NCBI GenBank assembly: GCA_010909165.1
Contig: MU008165.1
Location: forward strand, 1,736,001 to 1,800,000
DNA: 64,000 nt
DNA from: Anthoceros angustus
Taxonomy: Eukaryota; Streptophyta; Anthocerotopsida; Anthocerotales; Anthocerotaceae
Reading direction: 5' to 3'
Part shown: positions 48,942 through 58,265 of the stretch, in pieces
Layout of the letters: each line of letters opens with the position of its first letter
Numbering within the stretch: position 1 is the stretch's first letter
Position numbers and translations under genes: made by a program
Notes under the pieces: model-generated
What the model was told of the DNA's origin: nothing
Database searches by the model: none
Seen by the model: the letters and a program-made list of their open reading frames with translations, nothing else

Positions 48942-50885
48942 ATGGAGTTCATGCAGGGCATCGACAGCCCCACGCTGGATGCGTTTGAGGACATAGAAAA
49001 GGTGATCAGCAGCACCCGCGAATGCTTGAGGTACCTGAAATTCAACCAGCTGCAGGGCGGGTTTCTGGTGGAGGAGTTCAGGAAGGTGCAGGGAATTGCT
49101 TGGGTTTGGAAGAACTTTCTGTTCGGGAGGGTTTTCAGGGATGACGATGCCGGGCAGAGGTTCCGGGAGGAGTTCGAGGCAGGGACTGGCCCGGCTTTTG
49201 GGCAGCTGATTTCTGTGCTGAAGGATGGAGAGGAGCTGCTCAAGAGCTGCTTTGTCCAGGACCGGGTGCAGGACTGGCTGCAGAAGGCCATGAAGAGGGC
49301 AGACTCCCGGGCCATGTTCGAGGGCATCGTGAAGGGGCTGAGCTGGTGCATGCAGGTGGTGTATGAGGAGATTCTGGATGTGCTTGAAAGGGGTAATGTG
49401 GATGTGTCCATGTGCCAGATGCATCGGTGGGATGTTGTGTTGGAGGATAGTCTTGTGAGGCTGGGGGTGCAGGCGGAGAAGGATGCGGAAAACTTGGTTG
49501 ATACGCTGGAATTGCAGCTGTTGCAAGAGCTGACTGATGATCACAATCCCAGTCCCGAGTCCTTGAAGCGGCAGCAGGACCACTACATTGCTAAGTATGT
49601 GAAGGACAAGCTGACGGATCTGAACAGGCCATTTTTGCAGGACAGGGAGAGGAGCAATACTAATCGGAGAAGTGGAGCTGGTGCTGAGGAGATGCAAGAA
49701 AGCAGTGATCAGGAAGGGAGCAGCGCTGGGAGAAGGAGGATCGACAGAGTGCGGACACTGCCTCGATACTTCTGGGTGGAGGAAGCAGCTCTGGCTAGCA
49801 GGATGCGACCGGAGCTGGGACACGGAGCCAGTGGGTTGGTGTACCCGATCAAGTGGCTCAGGGAGCGCTATGTGGTCAAGATGATCTCCAGCGACTACAA
49901 GACCTTCACCACGGAGGCCTTCATTCTGGCACACCTGAAGCATCCCAACATTCTGCAGCTCATGAGCTGCTCCCGGAACAAGTCCAACGACACCTTCTAC
50001 CTGGTGATGGAGTCCATGGAGCAGGACCTGCGGAAACTCATTGACAGCTGCTGCAAGGGGGCATCCGGCAAGATCCTGTCTCCTCCCTTCTCCCTGCACG
50101 TGGCCGTGGACATCATGCTGCAGATTGCCAGGGCCATGGAGTACCTGCACCAGAAGGGGGTGATGCACCGGGACCTCAAGTCCCTCAACGTCCTCATCGA
50201 GTCCTCCTCGGTCTCCCATGTCAAGAGAGACGGCCGGGTGCGGATCAAGGTGGCAGACTTCGGGCTCTCCAAGGTCATCACCGACTCCTCCAGCCTCTCC
50301 ACCTTCGTGGGCACCACGTACTGGAGAGCCCCCGAGGTGTTCCAGCAGGAGTCCAACAAGTACAAGCTCAGCGCGGACGTCTACAGCTTCGCCATCACCA
50401 GCTACGAGATCCTCACCGGCCTCATTCCCTTCCTGGACCTCAAGGACGACGAGCTCTACGACAGGATCCGCAAAGGGGACAGGCCCCCAATACCCGACAA
50501 GATCCCCATCTACCTCTCCAGCTGCCTCCAGAGATGGTGGGCTGGAACGCCCTCGGACAGGCCCACCTTCCCCGAAATCCGCCGAATGCTGCAGCACCTC
50601 CAGAGAGTCCTGCTCCGAGTCCCCACTGAGAAGATGGAGGCTTTCCTCCGAGGGAAGCCGGAGGCATACAACTTCTCCATCTTCTCCTCCTTCAAACAGA
50701 AGGATGTGGAAGAACTCATATCCATCATGGGGGATGCATGGTGTGCAGACACGGCTGTCGGACCCGACAAGATCTCACATCACCTCTTCCAAGCAGCTGC
50801 TGCAAGCTGGCATCAGGGCCACCCTGATTCCCACCAGCAGGACCTTGCCTCCTCCATCCTTCCGTCCACACTCACACAAGAGTAG
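48942..50885 (+). CDS. DUF1221 TKL protein kinase, plant MLKL-like
   Basis: A single exon of 647 residues. I start at the ATG at 48942 (MEFMQGIDSP). Residues 1 to about 225 are helical (EDIEKVISSTRECLRYLKFN, EEFRKVQGIAWVWKNFLF) and resemble the DUF1221 domain that precedes the kinase in a small plant family, members of which have been called plant MLKL proteins. A basic Ser-rich linker follows. The kinase has GHGASG 293-298, Lys313, HRD 409-411, DFG 439-441, APE 463-465 and GTTYWRAPEVFQQ, so all catalytic residues are present, unlike pseudokinase members. Family members are linked to TNL-type immunity and cell death in Arabidopsis. The last codons are the left edge of a tandem duplication. 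An intron-free gene this long is notable here. The MLKL assignment is from memory. Confidence 0.85.
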   Translation: MEFMQGIDSPTLDAFEDIEKVISSTRECLRYLKFNQLQGGFLVEEFRKVQGIAWVWKNFLFGRVFRDDDAGQRFREEFEAGTGPAFGQLISVLKDGEELLKSCFVQDRVQDWLQKAMKRADSRAMFEGIVKGLSWCMQVVYEEILDVLERGNVDVSMCQMHRWDVVLEDSLVRLGVQAEKDAENLVDTLELQLLQELTDDHNPSPESLKRQQDHYIAKYVKDKLTDLNRPFLQDRERSNTNRRSGAGAEEMQESSDQEGSSAGRRRIDRVRTLPRYFWVEEAALASRMRPELGHGASGLVYPIKWLRERYVVKMISSDYKTFTTEAFILAHLKHPNILQLMSCSRNKSNDTFYLVMESMEQDLRKLIDSCCKGASGKILSPPFSLHVAVDIMLQIARAMEYLHQKGVMHRDLKSLNVLIESSSVSHVKRDGRVRIKVADFGLSKVITDSSSLSTFVGTTYWRAPEVFQQESNKYKLSADVYSFAITSYEILTGLIPFLDLKDDELYDRIRKGDRPPIPDKIPIYLSSCLQRWWAGTPSDRPTFPEIRRMLQHLQRVLLRVPTEKMEAFLRGKPEAYNFSIFSSFKQKDVEELISIMGDAWCADTAVGPDKISHHLFQAAAASWHQGHPDSHQQDLASSILPSTLTQE

Positions 50886-53060
50886 TCCCGAGGAAGGCCA
50901 GTAGTCCTGAGGAGCGATTAGCGTTTCACATTCATTTTTCTGTATTAGTAAAATCTTGTTCGGGAAAGATCGAAAATGTGCCGATGTCATTGAATGGATG
51001 TAAGGTAGGATGGAAGGAGGAAGGTGCCGTAATAAGGTAATATATGTTTTTTAACGAATTCGGAGACTTTATCTGGAGTAACCGTGGGGCGCTAATAACC
51101 CTCACTGGAACTCATGTTTGGATGTCAATCTTTGAAGGAAGGACGTAATAAAGTAATGTAGCCCGGGGCATTTATGTATGTTCCCGCCAAGAAATATGGA
51201 GAAAAGAAAAGGGCATCGGTGGCGTTATTAGAACGGGGACGGGAGGGGGATAAAGGTCGCGTCTAGAAGTTCCGGTGGCGGATAGGTAACCCGGCGGAGA
51301 GGTACGGGTAGATCCGTTTTCCCACGCAGAGGCAACAGGCAGGGCAGTGTGGAAGGAAGGAGGGAAAAGAAAAGTTGCGAGCGACGTTGAGCTGCAGCCC
51401 CCTGTCTTGGCCCGCCCGCGTTTGAATGCGTGAGCTCGCGCTTGTGCGAGCTTCTTCTGTGCAGACGCAGCGTTTGTCGCCTCGGCCGGGGCCGGCTTCC
51501 ACGTTGCTGCATCTCTGTCAGCCTCCGGCGGCCAGAAGAGATGGTGGTGGGAGGCAATCAGTCTGGCAAAGGAGCGAAGGGCCTCTTGCTTGGGAAGGGA
51601 GCCGACTCTGGTGACAAGAAAGACAAAAAGAAGCCGGTGTCCAGGTCCTCACGGGCGGGGCTCCAGGTGAGGGAACGGGGGCCGTGTTCTTGCTGCATCT
51701 CGCCTTTTGGCTGCGTTTTGTGTAGGCATCTTGCCTGTTCCGGCCGCAATTGAGCCAGTTTAGCCGTGCGGGTTTAGAAGCGGTGTTGTGGCCGCCTCGC
51801 GGCGAGGCGGGATGAGTAGGATGTGGTATTCGATGGCCGGGGCGCGGGAGGGAAGCGGGGAATTCTAGGGCATGTGCTTGGACTGTGTGGCAAGAAAGGT
51901 TTGCATGCCGTGCATGTGTGGGAGGGGGAGAGGTGCTGTGGAGCTCATTGCTGGCTTGTTTTTCTGGTTGCAGTTTCCCGTAGGGCGTATCCACCGAATG
52001 CTCAAGTCTCGGGTGGCAGCTAATGGAAGAGTTGGCTCGACTGCGGCAGTGTACTCTGCTGCTATTCTGGAGTACTTGACGGCCGAGGTGCTGGAGCTGG
52101 CGGGGAATGCCAGTAAAGATCTGAAGGTGAAGCGCATCACGCCTAGGCATCTTCAGCTGGCCATCCGGGGAGACGAGGAGCTGGACACATTGATCAAGGG
52201 CACGATAGCCGGGGGAGGTGTCATCCCTCACATCCACAAGTCCCTCATCAACAAGTCGTCGAAGAAGGACTGAAGTGAGTGGGAATGTCCAAGATCTGGC
52301 ATGATTTGGTCGTGTGAAGTAATTTTAGGGGAACCTGTGCGTCGTCGTTTGCGGTTCCCCTGTCCAATTTCGGTGACGGAAAATTTAGGCTCACTAGGAT
52401 TTGCAGGGGGGCGTCGTTACCCAATGGCTTCGAGGAATTTCAAGATCGCCGAACTTTTAACTAGAACTGCCCGGACACGTTTCTTTCTAGCCCTTGAGCT
52501 TAAAGGTTCCAGTGGTTTGTATGTTCCCTGTCTACTTGAGATCCCTGGTCCCCTCTGCCGTACAGGGTCCAGGGGGCCTGAGAGTCAGTTACTTTTAGTT
52601 GATGCTCATTGCTTGTGCTTACCGAGTATTAGATGACACTTCCACTTGTATCTGCCAACCGCTTCTCTTAACGCTGACACCCTTACAGAGTTCAGATATT
52701 TTGCTTGTATATACTTAACGACTGCCTGTGTGGCGCCTTGCAAGCATTGCAAACTTTGTTTGAAAAACATAAAGCGGCGATCACAACCTCAGCTTGTCGG
52801 AAAAGGAGGGCTCTGTAAGATGGTCAGCCATGGAAAGCAGCGGTCACAGCTCCAATCAGAGAGCTTCCCAAACTTGTTCACGATGTAAAGCAGCGGTAAC
52901 AACTGTAGACAATCAGTCGGCAATGCTCCGATGAAGCCATGAAACTTGTCGTAATTGCAAACAGCGGCCACAAATCCAACCAGTCGGAATTGCAGGACCC
53001 CAGTGAACTCGTCAGCACAGCAGAGCAACAGTCACAAATTCAACCATTCGGAATTGGAAG
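50805..53060. repeat. Tandem segmental duplication, copy A (2256 bp)
   Basis: Begins AGCTGGCATCAGGG inside the kinase 3' coding end, covers the intact H2A.Z gene and ends within a tandem-repeat array at GGAATTGGAAG. Copy B at 54167-56382 is nearly identical but 40 bp shorter. Confidence 0.93.
51541..52273 (+). CDS. H2A.Z: Histone variant H2A.Z, intact copy
   Basis: Two exons, 51541-51666 and 51974-52273, give 141 residues. The N-terminal tail is Gly/Lys-rich ([38 protein letters not shown]). The fold contains [60 protein letters not shown] and [20 protein letters not shown], ending [19 protein letters not shown] and the C-terminal length are diagnostic of H2A.Z rather than canonical H2A or H2A.X. 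SWR1 deposits it at +1 nucleosomes and responsive genes. Angiosperm tails usually begin MAGKGGKG, so MVVGGNQSG is an unusual start. The frame is intact; this is the only coding-competent H2A.Z of the three copies in this window. Confidence 0.96.
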
Positions 53061-54029
53061 ACACCGAAACTTGCAGCAATGGAAAGCAGAAGTCACAAGT
53101 CACTCGTCGGAATTGGAAGACCGCAGTGAAAAGGTGCAGCAATGGAAAGCAACGGTCACAATCCTAACCAGTCGGAATTACACGATCCCGGTGTAACTTG
53201 CTTGCAGTGGAAGGCAGCGGTCACAACCCCAAGCAGACGGAATCACAGGATCCCGGTGGAACTTGCTTGCAATGGCAGATAGTGGTAAGATCCAGGTGAA
53301 GCTTGCAGCAATGGTAAGCAGCAGTCACAATCCCAACCATTAGAAACAGGAGCATCCTGATGAAACTTGTTCTCAATGGAAAACAGTGGTCACAATTCCA
53401 GGCTGCCGGAATTACAAGACCGAGGTAATTGCAACAGCTTCTGAGACATGTGCCAGTGATCGCAACAGCAGCTTAGCTTTCCCAGTCATTGTAGCAGCTT
53501 CTTAGCTGTGCCAGTAACTGTAACAGCTTCGTAGCTGTGCAGAGAGAGCTTCAGCAAATTGCTTCGGGTTTTGCAGGCAAGAGAAATCGTACCTGAGCTG
53601 AGAGGACCGGAGCTGAGAGTTCACAATTCCAGCCGGCCGGAATTAGAGGACCGAGGTCATTGCAACAGCTTCTGAGCTGTGCCAGCAGTTGTACCAGCTT
53701 CTTAGCTATGCATTCTGCCTGGTTTCTAGCATCCTTGTGTACGCCCCTTTAACCTATAATTAATAATATTAAATTACATACTATATTCTTCTAATTAGTA
53801 GTTCCGGAGCGAAACAAAATCTGGTTGGTCAACCACATCAGTGAAGACATGTACAACATAGGTATGTATAACTTTCTTTTCAAAAATTATGAACAGCTTA
53901 TGGACAAAACTTATGTGTGTCCAAATGGCTTAGGCCAAATGGACACACATTTATAAGAATGCTGTTCTTAAGCATTAAGCATCCTGCACTTAGATCGGTA
54001 CTTAGATGGGATGTCTAAAGGGAGTGGAT
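52274..54029. other. H2A.Z downstream region with a tandem-repeat array
   Basis: No gene seen. 52.78-53.66 kb is a diverged array (listed separately). From 53.06 kb onward it is absent from copy B of the duplication. 53.75-54.0 kb is AT-rich. Confidence 0.6.
52780..53660. repeat. Diverged tandem array, unit about 60-70 bp
   Basis: Roughly ten or more copies share AATGGAAAGCAGCGGTCACA, then CCAACCAGTCGGAATT and GATCCCGGTGAAACTTG-like sequence. Later copies turn into AGCTTCTGAGCTGTGCCAG repeats near 53420-53700. The left part is duplicated at about 56.1-56.38 kb with copy B. No stable frame. Confidence 0.8.
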
Positions 54030-54168
54030 GCCCTTGGTGCAAGTAGCTTGGGCACACCATGGTACAAGTTGGTAAGTACCAAGTCACGTGATACGAAAAT
54101 TCTGTCTTTAGTGGACTTAAATAAAATTCTTCTTCTTCTTCCTTATGCTAAGAATTATATTTTTAGAG
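54030..54168. repeat. 139-bp direct repeat C, left copy
   Basis: Starts GCCCTTGGTGCAAGTAGCTT and ends ATTATATTTTTAGAG; identical by eye to 56382-56520. It immediately precedes copy B, sharing the bases AG with its first bases. Confidence 0.93.
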
Positions 54169-56382
54169 CTGGCATCAGGGCCACCCTGATTCCCACCAGC
54201 AGGACCTTGCCTCCTCCATCCTTCCGTCCACACTCACACAAGAGTAGTCCGAGGAAGGCCAGTAGTCCTGAGGAGCGATTAGCGTTTCACATTCATTTTC
54301 TGTATTAGTAAAATCTTGTTCGGGAAAGATCGAAAATGTGCCGATGTCATTGAATGGATGTAAGGTAGGATGGAAGGAGGAAGGTGCCGTAATAAGGTAA
54401 TATATGTTTTTTAACGAATTCGGAGACTTTATCTGGAGTAACCGTGGGGCGCTAATAACCCTCACTGGAACTCATGTTTGGATGTCAATCTTTGAAGGAA
54501 GGACGTAATAAAGTAATGTAGCCCGGGGCATTTATGTATGTTCCCGCCAAGAAATATGGAGAAAAGAAAAGGGGCATCGGTGGCGTTATTAGAACGGGGA
54601 CGGGAGGGATAAAGGTCGCGTCTAGAAGTTCCGGTGGCGGATAGGTAACCCGGCGGAGAGGTACAGGTAGATCCGTTTTCCACGCAGAGGCAACAGGCAG
54701 GGCAGTGTGGAAGGAAGGAGGGAAAGAAAGTTGCGAGCGACGTTGAGCTGCAGCCCCTGTCTTGGCCCGCCGTTTGAATGCGTGAGCTCGCGCTTGTGCG
54801 AGCTTCTTCTGTGCAGACGCAGCGTTTGTCGCCTCGGCCGGGGCCGGCTTCCACGTTGCTGCATCTCTGTCAGCCTCCGGCGGCAGAAGAGATGGTGGTG
54901 GGAGGCAATCAGTCTGGCAAAGGAGCGAAGGGCCTCTTGCTTGGGAAGGGAGCCGACTCTGGTGACAAGAAAGACAAAAAGAAGCCGGTGTCCAGGTCCT
55001 CACGGGCGGGGCTCCAGGTGAGGAACAGGGGTGTTCTTGCTGCATCTCGCCTTTGGCTGCGTTTGTGTAGGCATCTTGCCTGTTCCGGCCGCAATTGAGC
55101 CAGTTTAGCCGTGCGGGTTTAGAAGCGGTGTTGTGGCCGCCTCGCGGCGAGGCGGGATGAGTAGGATGTGGTATTCGATGGCCGGGGCGCGGGAGGGAAG
55201 CGGGGAATTCTAGGGCATGTGCTTGGACTGTGTGGCAAGAAAGGTTTGCATGCCGTGCATGTGTGGGAGGGGGAGAGGTGCTGTGGAGCTCATTGCTGGC
55301 TTGTTTTTCTGGTTGCAGTTTCCCTAGCGTATCCACCAGATGCTCAAGTCTCGGGTGGCAGCTAATGGAAGAGTTGGCTCGACTGCGGCAGTGTACTCTG
55401 CTGCTATTCTGGAGTACTTGACGGCCGAGGTGCTGGAGCTGGCGGGGAATGCCAGTAAAGATCTGAAGGTGAAGCGCATCACGCCTAGGCATCTTCAGCT
55501 GGCCATCCGGGGAGACGAGGAGCTGGACACATTGATCAAGGGCACGATAGCTGGGGAGGTGTCATCCCATCCACAAGTCCCTCATCAACAAGTCGTCGAA
55601 GAAGGACTGAAGTGAGTGGGAATGTCCAAGATCTGGCATGATTTGGTCGTGTGAATTTTAGGGAACCTGTGCGTCGTCGTTTGCGGTTCCCCTGTCCAAT
55701 TTCGGTGACGGAAAATTTAGGCTCACTAGGATTTGCAGGGCGTCGTTACCCAATGGCTTCGAGGAATTTCAAGATCGCCGAACTTTTAACTAGAACTGCC
55801 GGACACGTTTCTTTCTAGCCCTTGAGCTTAAAGGTTCCAGTGGTTTGTATGTTCCTGTCTACTTGAGATCCCTGGTCCCTCTGCCGTACAGGGTCCAGGG
55901 GCCTGAGAGTCAGTTACTTTAGTTGATGCTCATTGCTTGTGCTTACCGAGTATTAGATGACACTTCCACTTGTATCTGCCAACCGCTTCTCTTAACGCTG
56001 ACACCCTTACAGAGTTCAGATATTTTGCTTGTATATGTAACGACTGCCTGTGTGGCGCCTTGCAAGCATTGCAAACTTTGTTTGAAAAACATAAAGCGGC
56101 GATCACAACCTCAGCTTGTCGGAAAAGGAGGGCTCTGTAAGATGGTCAGCCATGGAAAGCAGCGGTCACAGCTCCAATCAGAGAGCTTCCCAAACTTGTT
56201 CACGATGTAAAGCAGCGGTAACAACTGTAGACAATCAGTCGGCAATGCTCCGATGAAGCCATGAAACTTGTCGTAATTGCAAACAGCGGCCACAAATCCA
56301 ACCAGTCGGAATTGCAGGACCCCAGTGAACTCGTCAGCACAGCAGAGCAACAGTCACAAATTCAACCATTCGGAATTGGAAG
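54167..56382. repeat. Tandem segmental duplication, copy B (2216 bp)
   Basis: Corresponds to 50805-53060 throughout. Differences from copy A are predominantly small deletions, many in runs of one base or short tandem motifs, with few substitutions. It ends GGAATTGGAAG and passes directly into the right copy of repeat C, skipping the 53061-54029 segment. Confidence 0.93.
54892..55610 (+). pseudogene. Tandem H2A.Z copy with stop and frameshift
   Basis: Exon 1 (54892-55017) is an intact 42-codon match to the H2A.Z gene at 51541. Exon 2 starts at 55319 after a normal AG acceptor but reads TTT CCC TAG, because the segment that is GTAGGG in the intact gene is shortened; an in-frame stop results. 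Further on the core frame is restored ([13 protein letters not shown] to [13 protein letters not shown]). Two small deletions then shift the frame so that the normal end reads [12 protein letters not shown]. As written it cannot encode H2A.Z. Because nearly all differences are short deletions, an assembly consensus error is a serious alternative to real decay. Confidence 0.85.
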
Positions 56383-56520
56383 CCCTTGGTGCAAGTAGCT
56401 TGGGCACACCATGGTACAAGTTGGTAAGTACCAAGTCACGTGATACGAAAATTCTGTCTTTAGTGGACTTAAATAAAATTCTTCTTCTTCTTCCTTATGC
56501 TAAGAATTATATTTTTAGAG
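56382..56520. repeat. 139-bp direct repeat C, right copy
   Basis: Identical by eye to 54030-54168. It follows copy B at a GGAAG|CCCTTGG junction and is followed by unique sequence TTCTTCTAAC, probably the original right flank of the duplicated unit. Confidence 0.93.
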
Positions 56521-56619
56521 TTCTTCTAACTATGTCATAAACATTGCGGCTGAGATTTATATTCTACTCGTTGCAAGTATCATATTCTAACTACAGGTAT
56601 TACGATAGCTGAGTAGTTG

Positions 56620-57850
56620 AGTACTATGACCTGCTCTTGTGGCGAATATCATAGTTAGGAGCTGAGTGTTATGCCCTGCTTGTCATCATAGTTAGGAGCT
56701 GAGTATATGCCCTACTCATTGCAGGGCATATCATGTCCTAACTATATATGTTGCAGTGAGTATCATGCCCTAACTATGGGTATTGCAGCTGAATATCATG
56801 CCCTAATTATAGGTGTTAAGATGGAGTCTCATTTAGTAAGGATATTCGTAATCGAGTATCATGCATGAATATCATGCCCTAGATGTTAAGACGAGTCTCA
56901 TTTAGTAAGGATATTCGTAATCGAGTATCATGCATAAGTATATGCATTGGTATCATGGTGTAAATATCGCGGTTGAGAGTTGCCCTAGGTGTTGCGGCTG
57001 AATGCTAGGGCCTAGATGTTGGAATAAAGTGCTATGCTAGGGCCTAGATGTTGAAATAAAGTGCTATGCCCTAGGCGTTGTGGCTGAATGCTAGGCCCTA
57101 CGCCTAGTTGCTGATATCATGCCTAACTATGGGTATTAAATAATATCATGCCCTAATTATAGGTGTTAAGATGGAGTCTCATTTAGTAAGGATATTCGTA
57201 ATCGAGTATCATGCATGAATATCATGCCCTAGATGTTAAGACGAGTCTCATTTAGTAAGGATATTCGTAATCGAGTATCATGCATAAGTATATGCATTGG
57301 TATCATGGTGTAAATATCGCGGTTGAGAGTTGCCCTAGGTACTGCTAGGCCTAGATGTTGGAATAAAGTGCTATGCTAGGGCCTAGATGTTGAAATAAAG
57401 TGCTATGCCCTAGGCGTTGTGGCTGAATGCTAGGCCCTACGCCTAGTTGCGGCTGAGTATCATGCCCTAAGTATTGCCTTGAGTATCATGCCCTAGGTTG
57501 CGGCTGAATGCTAGGCCCTAGATGTTACGGCTAAGTATTATGCCAGAGGTGTTGCGGCTGAATGCCCTGCCCTAGATGTTGCGGCTGAGTGTTATGCCCT
57601 AGGTGTTGCGGCTGATGCTAGGACCTAGATGTTGCAGTTGAGTGTTATGCCCAAGGTGTTGCGGCTGAATGCTAGGCCCTGGATGTTGCGGCTGAATGTT
57701 ATGCCCTAGGTGTTGCGGCCGATGCTAGGCCCTAGATGTTTGCGGCTGAGGCTGAGTGTTATGCTCTAGGTGTTGCGGCCGATGCTAGGCCCTAGATGTT
57801 TGCGGCTGAGTGTTATACCCTAGGTATTGCGATTAAACATTGTCTTATGT
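56620..57850. repeat. Satellite array built on GTTGCGGCTGA / GCTAGGCCCTAG
   Basis: The basic unit is about 26-28 bp, alternating GTTGCGGCTGAATGCTAGGC with GTTGCGGCTGAGTGTTATGC, each followed by CCTAGATG or CCTAGGTG. On top of this a segment of about 310 bp is repeated at 56792-57110 and 57142-57450; its first 199 bp (56792-56990 and 57142-57340) look identical. The left third is a more diverged ATCATGCCCTAACTAT version, so the array shows nested expansion. Confidence 0.88.
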
Positions 57851-57944
57851 GTCGTGAAGTTATGCCGTATGTGCTTTGGCTGATTGGTGCGTGTGTGATT
57901 GTTGTGAGCTCTATTACGTGTTAGTAAAACCATTTCATCTATAG

Positions 57945-58265
57945 TTGATTAACAAACATCATAAATTTTATTGGTCTATTTCAGTACTTATTTAAAATCA
58001 AATTTTATTGAACCACCACAATATGCTTGTATAGTTCCATTCTAACTAGTTTCACATGTAAATTCTAAATAAACATCTGAAATTTTATTTGTATATATTA
58101 GTACTTATCTAAATCAAAAATTTATTGAACCATTTCAATATGCTTGTAGAGTTCGATTCTAGCTAGATTCACATGTAGGACCTGAACAAACACCATAGAT
58201 TTTTTTGGTGCATTTTAGTACTTGTTTAAAGTCAAATTTTATTGAACTGTCTCAATTGGATGTTG
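57945..58265. repeat. Three diverged AT-rich tandem copies, about 110-120 bp
   Basis: Each copy contains a segment like AATTTTATTGAACC, then CAATATGCTTGTA, GTTCGATTCTAGCTAG, TTCACATGTA and a TTTAGTACTT box. They follow the satellite array directly. Confidence 0.7.

Noticed and set aside
48882-50597. 571-codon minus-strand ORF opposite the DUF1221 kinase
   Set aside because: It is antisense to a well-supported kinase. Its length follows from the codon bias of the kinase; the protein has no recognisable domain.
54485-55492. 335-codon minus-strand ORF over H2A.Z copy B
   Set aside because: It is antisense to the duplicated H2A.Z region and is open only because of the small deletions in copy B; the corresponding strand of copy A is broken into shorter frames.
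54030-56520. Repeat C as LTRs of a retroelement carrying H2A.Z
   Set aside because: C lacks TG...CA ends, no primer-binding site or polypurine tract is visible, and a tandem duplication with internal deletion explains the layout more simply.
52780-57850. Regularly spaced repeats resembling a CRISPR array
   Set aside because: Units are diverged and contiguous, without constant repeat/unique spacer alternation, and the DNA is from a eukaryote nucleus.
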